64,000 nucleotides of DNA from Lachnospiraceae bacterium (GCA_031272985.1 JAISSU010000025.1:1-64000), one strand, 5' to 3'. Counted from the first letter of the stretch, positions 1 to 9,102 are shown. Numbers and translations are program-made. The notes: a model not told the origin generated them from the letters alone.

Positions 1-264
1 CGAATGATTTCTTCTTCCATTCATCTTTCCCGAATGATTATTATATATTATTTCTTTATTCGCATACTAAGGCATGAATTTCTTTGTGTAATATAAACAA
101 GGGAATTGTTCGTTTTCAAATCATCTATTTACCGATTTGTGAAAAATGTTATTATTATAGTACGGAATTTAGCAATGTTGCTTAATTGCTATCGGTTAAA
201 ATCTAATCAGTTATGTGTGAATAATTGAGTTTCTTAAGATTAGTGACAAAGGAAGTATATTAGT

Positions 265-1251
265 ATGAAACTTCTCGAAAAATCAGCAACAGGGGCTTCT
301 TATCCGAGGATAGGCATCGGGTGCGGGCAGATGTTATATGAGGATTCGGATATCAGAAAAAGCAGTATTGAAACGGTTCATGCGGCTATGGATGCGGGTG
401 TTTCGTTTTTTGACACGGGTACGTTTTATCAGTTTGGCGAGAGTGAACAGGTCTTGCGAGAGGCTCTGAAAGGTTATCCGAGGGATTCATACTATTTAGC
501 CGTTAAATTCGGGCATCCCGCGAATAAAACCATTGGAAAGGAAGGTGATGAACCTCCTTCGATAGATGTTAGCCCGAAAGCGGTGAGGGACTCTTTGGCA
601 CTTACGTTAAAGCGTTTGAACGTTGATTATATAGATTTATTTGAGCCTTGCGGTCTCGACCCCGTATATCCTATGGAAGAAACTCTTGGGGCTATGGCTG
701 ATCTTGTTAAAGTAGGTTATGTAAGGCACATCGGAATGTCAATGATTAATTCCGACGAGCTTAGAAGGGCTTATTGCGTTCATCCGATTAGTGCCGTGGA
801 ATACGAGTATTCGATAATGTCGCGGGATATTGAGAAATCAGTATTGGGCACGACGAAAGACTTAGGTGTCAGCATCGTGTCTTTCGCGAATTTAGCCAGA
901 GGATTGCTGGGCGGAACCTGGAGTCTGGAAAAGCTTAAAGAGATGGCACAGGGGCGCTTTCGAAAAAAATTCCCCGATGGGGATGTAAGTAAAGTCTATA
1001 ACTGCGTTGAACGATTGACCGAATTTGCGGCATATAAGGGACTGACCGCTGCGCAGCTTGCCGTCGCGTGGGTACTTAATAGGAGTGATAATATTATGTG
1101 CCTTTCCGGTTCGATACACGCGGGGCGAATGCTGGATATGCTCAAATGCGCGGATGTTGAGTTCACGACGGAAGATTTAGAAGAAATTGACAGCCTTATA
1201 CCCGAAGAATTGCGAATGGGATTATTCCTTCGCTCGGATGTGCAATTATAA
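265..1251 (+). CDS. Aldo/keto reductase, His-less active site
   Basis: A 328-residue member of the aldo/keto reductase family, NAD(P)H-dependent TIM-barrel enzymes that interconvert carbonyls and alcohols in the cytosol. The catalytic Asp50 and Tyr55 lie in a DTGTFYQFGESE segment and the catalytic lysine is Lys81. Where most members have the fourth tetrad residue, His, this one has Cys129 (LFEPCGLDP); some AKR subgroups also lack this His. A purine-rich AAAGGAAG sits about 9 bases before the ATG. It is the first gene of a long same-strand island with a small unknown gene, a PhzA/B-like protein and an Opp-type importer, so it probably acts on the imported compound. The family is secure; the substrate is unknown. 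Confidence 0.9.
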   Translation: MKLLEKSATGASYPRIGIGCGQMLYEDSDIRKSSIETVHAAMDAGVSFFDTGTFYQFGESEQVLREALKGYPRDSYYLAVKFGHPANKTIGKEGDEPPSIDVSPKAVRDSLALTLKRLNVDYIDLFEPCGLDPVYPMEETLGAMADLVKVGYVRHIGMSMINSDELRRAYCVHPISAVEYEYSIMSRDIEKSVLGTTKDLGVSIVSFANLARGLLGGTWSLEKLKEMAQGRFRKKFPDGDVSKVYNCVERLTEFAAYKGLTAAQLAVAWVLNRSDNIMCLSGSIHAGRMLDMLKCADVEFTTEDLEEIDSLIPEELRMGLFLRSDVQL

Positions 1252-1275
1252 TTTTGTGATCATAGGAGAAAACCA

Positions 1276-1572
1276 ATGAAACGTATTCTGGGTACCGTGA
1301 AAATTCCGGACAGACTTACCGAAGAAATGTCAAACGATTTAAAGAAATTGGGAGTTGGAGAGATTACCGAATCTGTTGTTGAATATGATGACTTCATTCG
1401 CACCAGCAGAATGGATTATGATTTTGTATACCGCGAAATGATAACGGATAAAAAACCGGTCGTGTATCTGGATTTCTACTTTGAGGATACAGATGAAGGA
1501 CGGGATGCCTGCTATAACGTGGAATTTAATTTAAAGCAGATTCCGCTGAACCTAAGGTATGAGTTCAAATAA
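1276..1572 (+). CDS. Small protein of unknown function
   Basis: A 98-residue acidic protein I do not recognise. It has no signal peptide, membrane segment or cysteine motif. It looks like a small alpha/beta protein with an acidic middle and a beta-rich C-terminal third (VVYLDFYFEDTD, then YNVEFNLKQIPL). A TAGGAG ribosome binding site stands about 10 bases before the ATG. The gene lies 24 bases after the aldo/keto reductase and 14 bases before the PhzA/B-like gene, so it is almost certainly co-transcribed and probably works with one of them. A small subunit or binding protein is possible but nothing in the sequence proves it. Confidence 0.7.
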   Translation: MKRILGTVKIPDRLTEEMSNDLKKLGVGEITESVVEYDDFIRTSRMDYDFVYREMITDKKPVVYLDFYFEDTDEGRDACYNVEFNLKQIPLNLRYEFK

Positions 1573-1586
1573 TAGGAGTAGTGACA

Positions 1587-2633
1587 ATGACTGATAAGCA
1601 AGAAAACGCGAAAATCGCTAAATTAATAGTTTCATCACCTTTTTGGAGAGCCGAGTATTTCCCTGAATATTTCACGGAAAGCTTCACCATGATTAATCTC
1701 GCTTCCCCTCCGGGAATGCCCAATTTTTTCGATTTCTGGGAGTCGGAGCGTTGCATTGAATGGCTCAATCGTACCGTAAAATCATGGGAGTCTGATGTGG
1801 AAGAATTCTATACCACACCGGATCCTGAAATTTTCTGGGCAATAGGAAAATGCGGCGGTGATGTGCGATGGGGCGGTCATGACGGAAGCTATCATTCTCA
1901 GTTCATTTGCAGAATAGAAATGAAGGACGGAAAAATCAATCACATCAAGGGAATGATTGAACCTATACGAATGCTGAAAGCTGCGGGTTTAGAGGTAAAA
2001 CCGATTCATAAAGGACTGGAAGACCCCAGAGTGGACGAGTGGTTAGAAGCCCATCCCGAAGGCAGGAAAAATCCCGATAATAAGATTGCCGCCGACCCGA
2101 ATCAGGGAAAACAGGATCTCGATATGAGCCCGGAGGCAATAGCTAAACGCCGCGAAATCAATACAAAAGAAAATCTCTGCGGAGTGGAGCGTGAAAAATA
2201 TCGAAAAACTACGACAGTCGGAGAAAAGAATGGTCAGGCGGGCGTGTGGTTTGTGCCTGACGATTTGCCTTGGGATGAGAATCCCAATGAACCTGCCATG
2301 ATGGGGTATGACGGGCGCGAGATAAAGTCATTTGAGACAAAGGTTCGTATGCATGGTTGGATGAAGTCTTCCAGCCCTTGGGCATATAGAGATACGAGAG
2401 GGAAGGTTTTCGAAACCGATGATAAGAACGTTCTGTTTATAGAAATGCTAAGCCACGGACCTGCGAGATGGCTTGGAAACGGATACGATTACGGTCATTA
2501 CCATCAGGCATATTTTATGATAATAAAGCTCGACGACGCAGGGCGCATTATCCAGCGCACGGAAGTTCTGAACCCGATTTATAAATATGCCAGTGTTAAT
2601 GTAACATTACCGAGTTTTCCGTATTACTGTTAA
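1587..2633 (+). CDS. Double PhzA/PhzB-like (NTF2-fold) protein
   Basis: A 348-residue protein made of two NTF2/SnoaL-type halves. Residues about 1-150 follow the PhzA/PhzB pattern: a FWAIGKCGGDV strand, then GGHDGSYHSQFICRIEMKDGKI, then an EPIRMLKAAGLEV helix, matching the phenazine-protein pattern of FWVEC, GYYENHF, ELEDGKI and QQLRAL. Residues about 225-345 repeat it (VLFIEMLSHGPARW, YDYGHYHQAYF, KLDDAGRI, EVLNPIYKY). The linker between them is charged. PhzA/B proteins act as dimers in ring-forming condensations; here both halves share one chain. ATG 1587 is preferred over GTG 1581 because AGGAG lies 8 bases before it but only 2 before the GTG. Substrate unknown. Confidence 0.7.
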   Translation: MTDKQENAKIAKLIVSSPFWRAEYFPEYFTESFTMINLASPPGMPNFFDFWESERCIEWLNRTVKSWESDVEEFYTTPDPEIFWAIGKCGGDVRWGGHDGSYHSQFICRIEMKDGKINHIKGMIEPIRMLKAAGLEVKPIHKGLEDPRVDEWLEAHPEGRKNPDNKIAADPNQGKQDLDMSPEAIAKRREINTKENLCGVEREKYRKTTTVGEKNGQAGVWFVPDDLPWDENPNEPAMMGYDGREIKSFETKVRMHGWMKSSSPWAYRDTRGKVFETDDKNVLFIEMLSHGPARWLGNGYDYGHYHQAYFMIIKLDDAGRIIQRTEVLNPIYKYASVNVTLPSFPYYC

Positions 2634-2641
2634 GGAATTTT

Positions 2642-2658
2642 AAGCGTTTTTAACGCTT
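2642..2658 (+). terminator. Small hairpin after the PhzA/B-like gene
   Basis: AAGCGTT and AACGCTT form a perfect 7-bp stem with a TTT loop just after the stop codon. Only a short T run follows, so it is at best a weak terminator or a processing site before the importer genes. Confidence 0.35.
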
Positions 2659-2731
2659 TGAAATTAAGTCACGTAACGTTAGGGAACAAAAGTGCAATAC
2701 CACAAAACCACTTGTTAAGGGAGGTAAAAGA

Positions 2732-4378
2732 ATGAAAAAGAAATGTTTGAGTCTGTTACTGGTTGGAGCCATGGTGCTAAGTCTTTTCGCCGCTTGCGGA
2801 AAGAAAGAAACTCCGGCTGCTGAGACGACTACCGACGAAGAAACTGAGACGGAGACTACCGAGGAATCTACGCCGGCCGAGGCTACAGGCGTAATCGGAA
2901 AAGCTGTTTCAATTGCGAGTGCCGATCCTGTTTCGCTCACACCGCTTAGAGCTACCGGTAATGGTAAAGATGTTCTGAACTCGATTTATGAATATCTTAT
3001 TGACAAAGACGGATTCGGCGGCGAGGCCTATGGCGTAATCGCAAAGGAATGGCACTGGGACGGCGACGACTTCATCGTAGAAATCTATGACTATGTCCAC
3101 GATCAGGCAGGTAATCATATTACTGCTGACGACGTTGTATTCAGTTACGTTACTCCTCAGGAACTCGGATACGCGAACAATAAGCTCTATACCTATTGCT
3201 CAGGCGTAGAAGCATTGGATGAGTATACTGTAGTTTTCCATTTCCTTCCGGAAAGAACCGATTATTTCAATGGCTGGCTTGATATGATGACAGCGCAAGG
3301 CATCTTCTCTCAAGCTGCTTGGGAAGCCAGCACAGATGAAATGGCACAGCACCCCGTCGGAACAGGCAGATATACCTGTACGGAATTCGTTGACGGCGCT
3401 TATTGCGTACTGCAGCGTTATGATGATTACTGGCAGACAGATGAGACCAAAATCGGACGTCAGTATCAGGCTAATGTAGATCAGATTACTTTGAAATTCA
3501 TCACAGATCCGCAGCAGATTGTAAACGCCTTAAAGACAGGCGAAATTGATTACAATTACGCTATCGCAAAAGAAGCTCTTCCCGAGTTTGAGGCTTCTCC
3601 GGATTGGTCAGTGGCACAATGCTATGATTACAAGCTCTTCTGCGCAATGCCGAACTGCTTGGAAGGTTTACCGTTTAATGACATTAATTTAAGGGCGGCA
3701 TTCTTCTACGCACTCAATGTAGATGATATTATCGCCGCACTCGGCGGAGAGGATTTCGCTAAAAAGGTGTATACGTATGGCGTTTCACAGGCTCAATCCT
3801 ATAACCCCGCCGTTGAAACGGAAGACAATTACTACACGAAGACAGATCTTGATCTCGCCAAAGAATATCTTGAGAAATCAAATTACAATGGCGAAACTAT
3901 CAAAATCTGGTACGAGACCGGCAGTTACAAAGAGCAATTAGAAGCGGTTGCGCTTATCGCGGGTGTCGCTTTTGAGAGTCTCGGAATCAAATATGAAATC
4001 CTGACAAAGGATTCGGACATTGACTCAATATGGAAGCAAACCAATTCGGATTGGGATTTAGTATTCTTCAACATGGGCGGCAACGGACACGTTCTTGATT
4101 ACACCAGAGGTATCTTTGATACATTGGAAAAAGAAGGCTGCGCCGGTAATGAAAATGACCCGAAGCTTGATGAGCTCTTCCAGTCGACCTATTGCGAGAG
4201 CGGAAAGAGTCAGGAAAATGTTGATACTTTCCTTCAGTACATTACCGATCAATACTACATTTACGGATTGTTCCAAAGAATTACCTATGATGTTTATTTA
4301 GCAGACATGATAAGTGACACATCAGTAAAGACTTTCAGAAACTGGATTATTCCCGGCTCGTTTGAATACCTAAGATAA
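2732..4378 (+). CDS. Opp/Dpp-family extracellular substrate-binding lipoprotein
   Basis: A 548-residue SBP_bac_5-type binding protein, the usual size for oligopeptide, nickel or glycoside importers of this class. The N-terminus is a lipoprotein signal (KKKCLSLLL, hydrophobic core, lipobox FAAC near residue 22), followed by an acidic Thr/Glu-rich tether to about residue 50. The body carries family landmarks such as HQAGNHITADDVVFSY and the MAQHPVGTGRYTCTEF segment. A strong AGGGAGGT site precedes the ATG. Two permeases and two ATPases follow, separated from this gene by a stable hairpin at 4412-4454. It captures the importer's substrate outside the membrane. Because the neighbours are enzymes rather than peptidases, a non-peptide ligand is quite possible. 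Confidence 0.9.
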   Translation: MKKKCLSLLLVGAMVLSLFAACGKKETPAAETTTDEETETETTEESTPAEATGVIGKAVSIASADPVSLTPLRATGNGKDVLNSIYEYLIDKDGFGGEAYGVIAKEWHWDGDDFIVEIYDYVHDQAGNHITADDVVFSYVTPQELGYANNKLYTYCSGVEALDEYTVVFHFLPERTDYFNGWLDMMTAQGIFSQAAWEASTDEMAQHPVGTGRYTCTEFVDGAYCVLQRYDDYWQTDETKIGRQYQANVDQITLKFITDPQQIVNALKTGEIDYNYAIAKEALPEFEASPDWSVAQCYDYKLFCAMPNCLEGLPFNDINLRAAFFYALNVDDIIAALGGEDFAKKVYTYGVSQAQSYNPAVETEDNYYTKTDLDLAKEYLEKSNYNGETIKIWYETGSYKEQLEAVALIAGVAFESLGIKYEILTKDSDIDSIWKQTNSDWDLVFFNMGGNGHVLDYTRGIFDTLEKEGCAGNENDPKLDELFQSTYCESGKSQENVDTFLQYITDQYYIYGLFQRITYDVYLADMISDTSVKTFRNWIIPGSFEYLR

Positions 4379-4411
4379 TGAGTCAATAACAAACCAACTA
4401 ACTAAAACACG

Positions 4412-4454
4412 CATAGAGGCTGTCGTTACACTAAAAGAGCCGGCAGCCTCTATG
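4412..4454 (+). other. Stable intercistronic hairpin after the binding-protein gene
   Basis: CATAGAGGCTGTCG and CGGCAGCCTCTATG form a 14-bp stem with one G-T pair and a loop of about 15 bases. No T tract follows, so it probably protects the 3' end of the binding-protein message or lowers read-through into the permease genes rather than ending transcription. Confidence 0.7.
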
Positions 4455-4482
4455 AGCAGTAATGAAAGCGGGTACAAATAGA

Positions 4483-5436
4483 ATGGGAAAATATATTTTA
4501 AATCGCTTATTATGGATGATTTTCGTCCTTGTCGGCACCGCAATCGTAATTTTCACCATAATGTATTTTATTCCCAAAGACATCGCGAAAGTTTTGCTCG
4601 GCTCTTCAGCGACGCAGGCAGAACTGGCGAGTTTGCGGGAACGATTGGGATTGAATGACCCTTATATTGTCCAATTACTTCGTTATCTGAAAAATGTTTT
4701 TACCAAATTCGATTTGGGTAAATCCTATATTTATAATGTTCCCGTAATGCAGGAATTGCTGTCGAGGATTCCCAGAACATTTTTCATAGGTTGCTCGGTC
4801 ATTCTCTTTGATTCATTGCTTGGAATTCCATTGGGATTAATGGCGGGACTAAACCAGAATAAATGGCAGGATGCCTTGTGTATGGTGCTGGCGCTCATTT
4901 TTGTATCGGTTCCGAATTTCTGGCTGGCTTTGCAATTGGTGGATATTTTTGCCGTAAAGCTTCATTGGCTGCCGGCTTTTGGAATAGGAGGCATAAAGTA
5001 CTATATAATGCCTGTCTTTGCGGCATTTGTGAGCGGTGTTGCCACTAATGCCAGACAAATGCGTTCTTCCCTATTGGATGTAACAAGGGCTGACTATATC
5101 ACCTCCGCGAGAGCAAAAGGCGTTTCCGAGAGAAACGTCGTGCTTAAGCACATGCTTCCGAACGCGCTTATTCCTGTTGTTACGGGCTTAGGCGTCGGGC
5201 TTGGAAAATCCATTGCCGGGTCTGTAATCATAGAGACTGTTTTCACGATTCCCGGTGTTGGGATGTACCTTCTCACCGGTATTAATAATGCGGATTACCC
5301 TGTTGTTCAAGGGTCAATCATTATATTGTCGTTCTTCTCCGCATTGGTAATGCTATTGCTTGATATCGTGTATGCACAGGTAGACCCGAGAATCAAAGCA
5401 CAGTATTCAGGTCGAATGCACGGGGTGACGAAATGA
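4483..5436 (+). CDS. Opp/Dpp-type ABC permease, subunit 1
   Basis: A DppB/OppB-like inner membrane permease of about 317 residues. It opens with MGKYILNRLLWM and one membrane helix, as this family normally does, then an extracellular loop and five more helices. The EAA coupling loop is visible as DVTRADYITSARAKGVSERNVV. An in-frame ATG at 4462 exists, but it lies only 8 bases after a stable hairpin and would add seven residues that the family lacks, so 4483 is preferred. The stop overlaps the start of the next permease by four bases (ATGA). It forms the heterodimeric channel with that partner. Substrate class cannot be read from the sequence. Confidence 0.88.
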   Translation: MGKYILNRLLWMIFVLVGTAIVIFTIMYFIPKDIAKVLLGSSATQAELASLRERLGLNDPYIVQLLRYLKNVFTKFDLGKSYIYNVPVMQELLSRIPRTFFIGCSVILFDSLLGIPLGLMAGLNQNKWQDALCMVLALIFVSVPNFWLALQLVDIFAVKLHWLPAFGIGGIKYYIMPVFAAFVSGVATNARQMRSSLLDVTRADYITSARAKGVSERNVVLKHMLPNALIPVVTGLGVGLGKSIAGSVIIETVFTIPGVGMYLLTGINNADYPVVQGSIIILSFFSALVMLLLDIVYAQVDPRIKAQYSGRMHGVTK

Positions 5437-6350
5437 AAGAGAAAAAACACAATCACAAAAAACACAATCATGAAAATCACATTCATGAAGAACAAATTCA
5501 GGTGCGCAAAAAATCAATGACGATGATAACGCTGAAGCGCCTTTCAGAGAGCAAGACTGCAATGATAGGTCTCGGCATCATAATACTCATATTCCTCGTA
5601 AGCCTCATCGGTCCGTTTTTCTGCAAGTACGGAGTCAATGAGATGATAATGGCGGATCGCTGTTTGCCGCCTTCCGCAAAGCACTGGTTCGGTACCGACA
5701 CATATGGGCGCGACATTTTTGTTCGTCTTTTGTATGGCGGAAGATATTCGTTGATCCTCGGAATCAGCGGCTCTCTTTTCGGACTGGCAATAGGAGTTGT
5801 ATTAGGTTTGATTAATGGTTACATCGGCGGAGCATTTGACAATATCTTCATGCGAATTTTAGATATCTGGTCGGCTATACCGGGTACCCTTTTGGCGGTA
5901 CTTATTTCCACAGTACTCGGTCCCGGCTTCTTTAATACAATGGTAGCTCTTTCGATTGGATCGGTGCCTTTGATTATTCGACTGTTGCGAGGGCGAATAT
6001 TAAGCGTAGGCCACGAGGAGTTTCTTGAGGCGGCGACTACCATTAATGCCAGTCCTTTTAGAATTATGTTCAAACATATGCTGCCAAACGTCATATCGCC
6101 TGTTATCGTCAATACGACGATGAGTGTGGGCGGAGTTATTCTGGAGGCTGCGGCACTTAGTTACATAGGACTCGGTATTCAACCGCCTAATCCGGAGTGG
6201 GGCGCCATGCTCTCAGATGCCAAAAATTATGCGACTTATTATCCGTGGATGCTGCTTTTCCCGGGTTGCGCCATAGCATTGGTGGTACTTTGCATTAATC
6301 TATTGGGCGACGGACTTCGTGACGCGATTGACCCGAAGCTTAAAAAATAA
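5433..6350 (+). CDS. Opp/Dpp-type ABC permease, subunit 2, with His-rich N-tail
   Basis: A DppC/OppC-like permease of 305 residues. The conserved part starts near residue 30 (LKRLSESKTAMIGLG), contains the family's N-terminal helix and a loop with HWFGTDTYGRDIF, five further helices, and the EAA loop HEEFLEAATTINASPFRIMF. The first 20 or so residues are unusual: lysine, asparagine and at least six histidines in HNHKK, HNHEN and HIHEE blocks. Such a cytosolic tail could bind a metal ion, but this is only a guess from composition. The gene is translationally coupled to the first permease through a 4-base overlap. An SD-like GGAGG precedes the next gene 29 bases on. Confidence 0.88.
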   Translation: MKEKKHNHKKHNHENHIHEEQIQVRKKSMTMITLKRLSESKTAMIGLGIIILIFLVSLIGPFFCKYGVNEMIMADRCLPPSAKHWFGTDTYGRDIFVRLLYGGRYSLILGISGSLFGLAIGVVLGLINGYIGGAFDNIFMRILDIWSAIPGTLLAVLISTVLGPGFFNTMVALSIGSVPLIIRLLRGRILSVGHEEFLEAATTINASPFRIMFKHMLPNVISPVIVNTTMSVGGVILEAAALSYIGLGIQPPNPEWGAMLSDAKNYATYYPWMLLFPGCAIALVVLCINLLGDGLRDAIDPKLKK

Positions 6351-6378
6351 CGTTTGACCCAAATGTTAGGAGGTAAGT

Positions 6379-7362
6379 GTGGACGATAATAATGTATTCC
6401 TTTCTGTCAATGACCTCGTTGTTGAGTATACATCAGATAAAAAGATAATTTACGCGGTAAATGGGGTATCATTGAAACTGGAAAAGGGAAAAACCCTTGG
6501 ACTGGTGGGCGAAACAGGCGCCGGCAAAACTACGATTGCAAAGAGCATTTTGCGTATTTTGCCCGACCCTCCCGCTAAAATAAAGAGCGGTCAGTGCATT
6601 GTCGGCGGCGAGGATATGATGCAAAAGACCGAAAAGGAAATGCTGGATATCAGGGGAAATAAAATATCCATGATATTTCAGGATCCTATGACGGCTCTTA
6701 ATCCTATAATGACAGTAGGCGAACAAATTGCGGAAGTCATAAAACTACATGATAAGAGTCTTAATAAAAAACAGGCTTTCGCGAAGGCCATGGATGCTCT
6801 TGAAATGGTAGGCATCAAAGCTGAACGCGGCGGCGAATTTCCGTTCCAGTTTTCGGGCGGTATGAAGCAGCGCGTGGTCATAGCCATGGCGCTTGCCAGC
6901 AATCCGGAATTACTTCTTGCGGACGAGCCTACTACGGCTTTGGACGTGACGATTCAGGCTCAGATATTAAGTATGATCAAGGAATTGCAACAGCGACAAA
7001 ACACATCAATGTTGCTGATTACACATGATTTGGGAGTGGTCGCCGAGACCTGTGATGATACCGCGGTGATTTACGCCGGAGAAATCGTAGAAAGCGGAAG
7101 CAAGGAAGATATTTTTGATCACCCTGCTCACCCCTATACGATTGGTTTATTTGCCGCTTTGCCGAAACTTAATGAGGAGACCGACAGGCTTAATCCGATT
7201 AAAGGCATGACGCCCGATCCGTCGGAGCTGCCCGAGGGCTGTAAATTCCACCCCCGCTGTGAATTTGCCGAGAAAAAATGCAAATGCGAGCAGATACCGA
7301 TGGTGGAGGTTTCACCGGGCCACTTCTGTCGTTGCTGTCGAGTAAATGAATTGGAGAGATAA
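6379..7362 (+). CDS. Opp/Dpp-type ABC ATPase, DppD-like
   Basis: A 327-residue nucleotide-binding subunit. Walker A is GETGAGKTT near residue 44, the signature is FSGGMKQR, Walker B is LLLADEPTT, and the switch His follows (LLITHDLG). The C-terminal extension has the oligopeptide/dipeptide family cysteine cluster (CKFHPRCEFAEKKCKC, later FCRCC), which in some relatives holds an iron-sulfur cluster. The start is GTG at 6379, placed by a strong AGGAGG a few bases upstream. It drives the importer with the second ATPase that begins two bases after its stop. Confidence 0.9.
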   Translation: MDDNNVFLSVNDLVVEYTSDKKIIYAVNGVSLKLEKGKTLGLVGETGAGKTTIAKSILRILPDPPAKIKSGQCIVGGEDMMQKTEKEMLDIRGNKISMIFQDPMTALNPIMTVGEQIAEVIKLHDKSLNKKQAFAKAMDALEMVGIKAERGGEFPFQFSGGMKQRVVIAMALASNPELLLADEPTTALDVTIQAQILSMIKELQQRQNTSMLLITHDLGVVAETCDDTAVIYAGEIVESGSKEDIFDHPAHPYTIGLFAALPKLNEETDRLNPIKGMTPDPSELPEGCKFHPRCEFAEKKCKCEQIPMVEVSPGHFCRCCRVNELER

Positions 7363-7364
7363 TT

Positions 7365-8315
7365 ATGGTACCTGTTATCGAAATTAAAGACTTAGCTAAA
7401 TATTTTAGTGTTCCGGCAGGCAAGAATCTCGCGGTTGATGGAGTCTCACTCAAAATAGAGCGAGGAAAGACCATGGGTGTCGTCGGAGAATCCGGCTGCG
7501 GAAAATCGACACTGGGGCGCACAATTATCAGGCTCTATGAGCCTACATCCGGACAGATCCTGCTAAATGGCGAGGATGTTTCTCATGCAAAAGGCGCTCA
7601 GCTTAAAAAAGCCAGAGAGAATATGCAGATTATTTTTCAGGATCCGTATTCTTCGCTGAACCCCAGAATGACAGTTGAGGAGACTGTCAGCGAGCCTTTG
7701 GAAATTTCGCATAAATATAAATCAAAGGCTGAAATAATGGATAAAATGCGAGAACTATTTCACCGAGTGGGAATTGATAAAAGATACAGGTTGGCATATC
7801 CGCACGAGATGGACGGAGGAAGAAGACAGAGGGTTGGCATTGCGAGAGCAATCGCTTTAAATCCTGAATTTGTTATGTGCGATGAACCGGTTTCGGCTCT
7901 GGATGTTTCGGTGCAGGCCCAGGTCCTTAATCTTCTTATGGATTTGCAGGAGCAATATCAGCTGACTTATATGTTTGTTACCCATGACCTTTCAGTGGTA
8001 AAACACATCAGTGACCATATTAGCGTTATGTACTTAGGTCAGCTCGTGGAGACCAGCCCTTCTAAGGAGCTTTTTGCCAATCCTCTTCATCCGTACACTA
8101 AAGCCTTATTATCTGCGATTCCATCGATTGATATTCACCGTCCGATGCAAAGAAAGATACTAAAAGGTGAATTGACATCCGCTATAAATCCAAAACCCGG
8201 GTGCAGATTTGCGCCGCGTTGCGAGTTCGCTACCGAAAGCTGCAGTGCACCGCAGGGTTTGCAGGAAGTAGGGACAGATCATTTTGTGTCATGCTGCAGG
8301 ATAAATGAAATCTGA
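7365..8315 (+). CDS. Opp/Dpp-type ABC ATPase, DppF-like, variant signature
   Basis: A 316-residue second ATPase of the same importer. Walker A is GESGCGKST, Walker B FVMCDEPVSALD, the switch region MFVTHDLS, and the C-terminal oligopeptide-type cysteine motif is CRFAPRCEFATESC, with a final CC pair. The ABC signature, LSGGQ in most members, reads MDGGRRQR. The Gly-Gly pair is kept but the Ser that contacts ATP is Asp. I recall similar variants in other clostridial DppF proteins, so it may be a lineage feature. The gene starts two bases after the DppD stop, so equal expression is likely. Confidence 0.9.
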   Translation: MVPVIEIKDLAKYFSVPAGKNLAVDGVSLKIERGKTMGVVGESGCGKSTLGRTIIRLYEPTSGQILLNGEDVSHAKGAQLKKARENMQIIFQDPYSSLNPRMTVEETVSEPLEISHKYKSKAEIMDKMRELFHRVGIDKRYRLAYPHEMDGGRRQRVGIARAIALNPEFVMCDEPVSALDVSVQAQVLNLLMDLQEQYQLTYMFVTHDLSVVKHISDHISVMYLGQLVETSPSKELFANPLHPYTKALLSAIPSIDIHRPMQRKILKGELTSAINPKPGCRFAPRCEFATESCSAPQGLQEVGTDHFVSCCRINEI

Positions 8316-8347
8316 AAATCGAAATCACAGAAAGGACAGCTTCACAG

Positions 8348-9061
8348 ATGAAATTTAAAACTTTGCTTGAGACAAAAAAGCTAACTCTTGAAGTTACGAT
8401 GCCGCAGACTATTGAGTATGTTGAAGCGGCAATAAAAGGGGGCGCAGACGCGCTGAAGATGCGTGTCAATAAAATGCAGATGGACGCGCTTTCCGCAGGT
8501 GTGGAAAATGGCACATTTCAGGAACGAAAAGCTTTTATTCAGGAAGTAATTGATATGGCAAACGGTATCCCCGTTGGTCTCGTGCCCGGCGGAAAAGAGC
8601 GCTTTGTCTCCGAAGAAGAAGTCGTTGAAATGGAAGAGATGGGCGTTGATTATTTCGTTAATTCATACTGGAGTGTCCCTACCTATATGTTTGAAAGTAA
8701 GGTGCTCACAAAGGTAATAGCAACGACCGATGAAGACAAGGAAAGCGAAATACTAAAGGGAATCAGCGAGGATCCGAATGTGGATGTCGTTGAGGCAAAT
8801 TTTGTACCCCCTTCTGAATTCGCGACACCCCTTGTATACGGCGATATCCTACGTCACAGAGCCTTTGTAAAAACGGTGAAAAAACCTGTTATCGCCACAG
8901 CCCAGAGAGTAATGCGCCCTCAGGATGTCAGACATTTTTACGAGGCAGGGTGCAAAGCATTTATGCTTGGAATAATACTATTTAATGCAAACGGCGACAT
9001 GACACCGGAATCGGTAATGCGCACCGTCGACGCGTTTCGCAATGAAATAGAAAAATTATAA
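8348..9061 (+). CDS. TIM-barrel protein of unknown substrate
   Basis: A 237-residue protein with the strand-helix rhythm of a phosphate-binding (beta-alpha)8 barrel. Early strand KLTLEVTM leads to AAIKGGADALKMR; later strands are GIPVGLVPGG, GVDYFVNSYW, VDVVEANFVPP, KPVIATAQRV and CKAFMLGIIL, the last in the place of a phosphate-binding strand. The layout resembles NanE-type epimerases or thiazole-synthase-like barrels, but I cannot assign it to either. The ATG is preceded by AAAGGA. It lies between the importer and a metallo-hydrolase, so it probably acts on an intermediate of the imported compound. Confidence 0.6.
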   Translation: MKFKTLLETKKLTLEVTMPQTIEYVEAAIKGGADALKMRVNKMQMDALSAGVENGTFQERKAFIQEVIDMANGIPVGLVPGGKERFVSEEEVVEMEEMGVDYFVNSYWSVPTYMFESKVLTKVIATTDEDKESEILKGISEDPNVDVVEANFVPPSEFATPLVYGDILRHRAFVKTVKKPVIATAQRVMRPQDVRHFYEAGCKAFMLGIILFNANGDMTPESVMRTVDAFRNEIEKL

Positions 9062-9102
9062 CGCACGTCACCGATAATTGAAATAAAAACGCAGGAGGCA
9101 CC

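Noticed and set aside
892-1119. Antisense ORFs inside the main genes
   Set aside because: These short frames on the other strand have no ribosome site or family motifs and mirror the codon bias of the real genes.
1587-2633. A phenazine biosynthesis cluster
   Set aside because: Only PhzA/B-like domains are present; no PhzC-G-type genes, and PhzA/B-fold proteins have many roles.
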